Shown: positions 4,966 to 7,181 of the stretch, piece after piece
Position numbering within the stretch: the stretch's first letter is position 1
How the letters are laid out: the number at the start of each line of letters is the position of its first letter
Assembly (NCBI GenBank): GCA_947305445.1
Contig: CAMZDU010000048.1
Location: forward strand, 1-7,181
Direction of reading: 5' to 3'
Length of the DNA: 7,181 nt
From: an uncultured Selenomonadales bacterium
GTDB lineage: Bacteria; Bacillota; Negativicutes; Selenomonadales; Selenomonadaceae
Notes under the pieces: generated by a model
Databases searched by the model: none
Seen by the model: the letters and a program-made list of their open reading frames with translations, nothing else
What the model was told of the DNA's origin: nothing
Position numbers and translations under genes: made by a program

Positions 4966-6879
4966 TTGAACAATTTTATGCGCAACGTCGGATTCTATCT
5001 GCTGGTGATTTTTATCGCGGCAACGGCCTACGACTACTTTTCCGTCAAGCCCAAGCCGGTCGAGGAGACCAGCTACTCCCAATTCCTTCAGCTGGTCGAG
5101 CAGGGCGAAGTCTCGAAAGTCGTCCTTGTCAAAAACTCGATTCAAGTCACCAAAAAGGACGGCGGCGAGTTCACGACAACCGCACCGGACGAGCCGATTG
5201 GCGACGAAAATCTTGTCGGCAAACTTGAATCCAAAGGAGTTGACATAATTGCGCAGAACCCGAAGGATCCGCCCTGGTGGATGACGCTCCTGACGTCCCT
5301 TTTGCCAATCGCGCTGTTGGTTGGCTTTTGGTATTTCATGATAACTCAGTCGCAGGGCGGCGGCGGCAAAGTTTTTTCCTTCGGCAAAAGCCGTGCCAAA
5401 CTCATGGGCGGCGACAAAGTCAAAGTCAAATTCGATGACGTGGCCGGTGCGGACGAGGCAAAAGAGGAACTTGCCGAAGTCGTCGAATTTCTCAAGCACC
5501 CGAAAAAATTTAACGACCTGGGCGCACGAATTCCAAAAGGCGTGTTGCTGTTCGGGCCGCCCGGCACCGGTAAAACTCTGTTGGCCAAAGCCGTGGCGGG
5601 TGAAGCCGGCGTCGCGTTTTTCTCCATAAGCGGCTCCGACTTCGTGGAAATGTTCGTCGGCGTCGGCGCGTCCAGAGTTCGTGACCTGTTTGCGCAGGCG
5701 AAAAAAAATTCTCCGTGCATAATTTTTATCGACGAAATTGATGCCGTCGGTCGTCAGCGCGGAGCAAACGTCGGCGGCGGCCATGACGAACGCGAACAGA
5801 CTTTGAATCAACTGCTTGTCGAAATGGACGGCTTCGCGCCCAACGAAGGAATAATCATCATCGCCGCGACAAACCGTCCCGACATTCTCGACAAGGCACT
5901 GCTCAGACCTGGCCGCTTCGACAGACAAATTGTCGTCGATAAACCCGACTTGACCGGCCGCATTGCAATTTTGCGCGTGCACACGAAGGGCAAACCCATT
6001 GCCAAAGATGCCGACTTGGATATCTTGGCGCGGCGAACTCCGGGCTTTACGGGCGCGGATTTGGCTAACCTTGTCAACGAGGCGGCACTTCTGGCGGCTC
6101 GGAGAAATAAGCACGAAATCAACATGACCGAGCTTGAGGAGTCTATTGAACGCGTGATGGCCGGCCCCGAACGCAAATCCAAAGTCATGAGCGAGAACGA
6201 GAAGAAGTTGACTGCCTATCACGAAGGCGGACACGCGCTCGTCGGTATGATGCTCAAACACGCCGACCCCGTTCACAAAGTCACGATTATTCCACGCGGA
6301 CGAGCGGGCGGTTATACGCTCATGTTGCCGAAGGAAGATCGCAGCTACGCCACGCGCTCCGAGTTGCTCGACCGTTTGAAAGTCGCAATGGGTGGCCGCG
6401 TCGCCGAGGAGATTGTCCTAAACGAAATTTCTACCGGCGCGTCCCAGGACATTCAGCAAGCCAGCCAAATTGTCCGCGCAATGATTATGCAATACGGCAT
6501 GAGCAACGTTATCGGCCCCGTCGCTTACGGCGGCGATCCCGTTCAGCAATATTATTTCGGGCAGCCGCAGAAAAATTATTCCGAGGAAGTTGCCGGCGAA
6601 ATCGATAAGGAAATTCATCGCTACATGCAGGAGGCTTACGAGTCTTGCCGCACAATTATCAACGACAACCGCGACAAGCTTGACAAAATCGCCGCGGCTC
6701 TGCTTGACAAAGAAACGCTTACCGCGCAGGAACTCAAAGAAATCGTTTTCGGCAAGGACGTCCCCGAATTCGAGAAGCCGTTCATAAAAGAACCGCCGCC
6801 CGTGTCCGTCGAATTGGTTAAAACCGACGAGATCGAGCAACCGAAAATTCCCGACGGCTCCTCGCCGAGTCCGGTTTAA
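4966..6879 (+). CDS. ftsH: ATP-dependent membrane zinc metalloprotease FtsH
   Basis: A 637-residue AAA+ protease that extracts and degrades membrane and regulatory proteins as a membrane-anchored hexamer. Domains: TM1 (about 8-25), an external domain (about 26-102), TM2 (about 106-126), AAA module with Walker A GPPGTGKT (197-204), pore loop MFVG (F230), Walker [16 protein letters not shown] (D256, E257), second region of homology ATNRP (301-305) with arginine fingers R314 and R317, then the M41 peptidase. Zinc ligands H419 and H423 lie in HEGGH, with E420 catalytic and D495 (STGASQDI) as the third ligand. The motif is HEGGH where HEAGH is usual. A proline-rich tail ends the protein. The TTG start is chosen because AAAGGAG (4951-4957) lies 8 nt upstream; the next Met codon (4978) is too far. 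Last gene of its operon. Confidence 0.98.
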   Translation: MNNFMRNVGFYLLVIFIAATAYDYFSVKPKPVEETSYSQFLQLVEQGEVSKVVLVKNSIQVTKKDGGEFTTTAPDEPIGDENLVGKLESKGVDIIAQNPKDPPWWMTLLTSLLPIALLVGFWYFMITQSQGGGGKVFSFGKSRAKLMGGDKVKVKFDDVAGADEAKEELAEVVEFLKHPKKFNDLGARIPKGVLLFGPPGTGKTLLAKAVAGEAGVAFFSISGSDFVEMFVGVGASRVRDLFAQAKKNSPCIIFIDEIDAVGRQRGANVGGGHDEREQTLNQLLVEMDGFAPNEGIIIIAATNRPDILDKALLRPGRFDRQIVVDKPDLTGRIAILRVHTKGKPIAKDADLDILARRTPGFTGADLANLVNEAALLAARRNKHEINMTELEESIERVMAGPERKSKVMSENEKKLTAYHEGGHALVGMMLKHADPVHKVTIIPRGRAGGYTLMLPKEDRSYATRSELLDRLKVAMGGRVAEEIVLNEISTGASQDIQQASQIVRAMIMQYGMSNVIGPVAYGGDPVQQYYFGQPQKNYSEEVAGEIDKEIHRYMQEAYESCRTIINDNRDKLDKIAAALLDKETLTAQELKEIVFGKDVPEFEKPFIKEPPPVSVELVKTDEIEQPKIPDGSSPSPV

Positions 6880-6896
6880 AAATTTTTCGAGAACGT

Positions 6897-6936
6897 GGCC
6901 GCAGTTGAATTTATTCCAACGCGGTCTTATTTTTTT
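6897..6936 (+). terminator. intrinsic terminator after ftsH
   Basis: GGCCGCAGTTG (6897-6907) pairs with CAACGCGGTC (6917-6926): ten base pairs with one bulged A and one G-U, around a 9-nt loop. A T-rich tract (6927-6936, TTATTTTTTT) follows. It closes the tilS-hpt-unknown-ftsH unit 17 nt after the ftsH stop. The remaining gap to 7018 holds a TTGACG (6973-6978) that could be a -35, but no good -10 at the right distance. Confidence 0.85.
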
Positions 6937-7018
6937 CAAAAGCAGTCATCAATTCGGAAAATAATTTTGTTGTTGACGGCTCTCGTTGTCTTGAAAAAAT
7001 TTACGCAGGAGGTACCCT

Positions 7019-7181
7019 ATGGCCAAAAATAAAAATCGGCGACGCGAGGCAAGTGCGCCTGCCGTAACCGTCACGGACAAAATCCCGCTTGTGTCGGTCA
7101 TTATTCCGATGTATAACTCGGCGAAATTTATTCCGCAGACGCTGGAGAGTTTGCTTTATCAGACGATGACAGATTTTGAAG
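7019..7181 (+). CDS. family 2 glycosyltransferase, N-terminal part (runs off the window)
   Basis: Fifty-four codons are visible. After a basic, flexible N-terminus ([20 protein letters not shown]) comes the GT-A opening strand of family 2 glycosyltransferases, [20 protein letters not shown], then [12 protein letters not shown], matching the (V)S(V)I(I)P.YN......L.SLL.QT.. signature that binds the nucleotide sugar. AGGAGGT (7007-7013) lies 5 nt before the ATG. It follows the ftsH terminator, so it belongs to a new unit. The acceptor and sugar cannot be told from this fragment. Confidence 0.9.
   Translation, partial: MAKNKNRRREASAPAVTVTDKIPLVSVIIPMYNSAKFIPQTLESLLYQTMTDFE

Noticed and set aside
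4798..6276. 492-codon minus-strand open frame opposite ftsH
   Set aside because: It mirrors the unmistakable FtsH coding sequence and the end of the preceding gene; its length comes from codon bias on the sense strand, and its residues form no known domain.

Overview
The window looks like a chromosomal segment from a non-sporulating or spore-gene-poor member of the Bacillota, possibly one of the Negativicutes. The gene order septum initiator (DivIC/FtsB type) - S1-domain protein - tilS - hpt - ftsH is the classic Bacillota housekeeping neighbourhood. The spoIIE block that separates the S1 gene from tilS in Bacillus subtilis is absent. The Negativicutes placement is inference only. Base composition is mixed, with many AAAAATTTT-type words, and strong Shine-Dalgarno sites (GAGGAGG, AGGAGG) precede almost every gene. 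Non-ATG starts are common: TTG for the S1 gene, tilS and ftsH, and GTG (or TTG) for hpt.

Layout. Positions 1-647 hold no convincing intact gene on the plus strand. The stretch is rich in inverted repeats, most of which make best sense on the minus strand: an 88-nt imperfect hairpin (150-237), a short GC hairpin resembling an IS200/IS605 right end (123-153), a possible intrinsic terminator (70-107), and a Shine-Dalgarno plus ATG for a minus-strand gene that leaves the window at position 1. It could be the 3' end of a decayed TnpB-type element or the structured leader of that outgoing gene. Two diverged copies of a short intergenic motif also lie here (408-437 and 570-603).

Positions 648-1754 encode an FkbM-family methyltransferase. 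A good extended -10 promoter (1768-1796) then drives the division protein (1821-2099) and an S1 RNA-binding protein (2143-2568), which end at a strong terminator (2572-2606). A 127-nt gap with two interleaved inverted repeats precedes a tight four-gene run: tilS, hpt, a gene for an unrecognised exported protein, and ftsH. That run ends at a second strong terminator (6897-6936). The window closes inside a family 2 glycosyltransferase gene (from 7019).

How they fit together. The central block is core physiology: cell division, RNA binding, decoding of AUA codons (TilS), purine salvage (Hpt) and membrane protein quality control (FtsH). The exported protein sits between hpt and ftsH, usually neighbours in Bacillota, so it is co-transcribed with a membrane protease gene. 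The block is flanked by two genes of probable glycan modification (FkbM methyltransferase and GT2), which suggests that accessory surface-glycan genes border the conserved core here.
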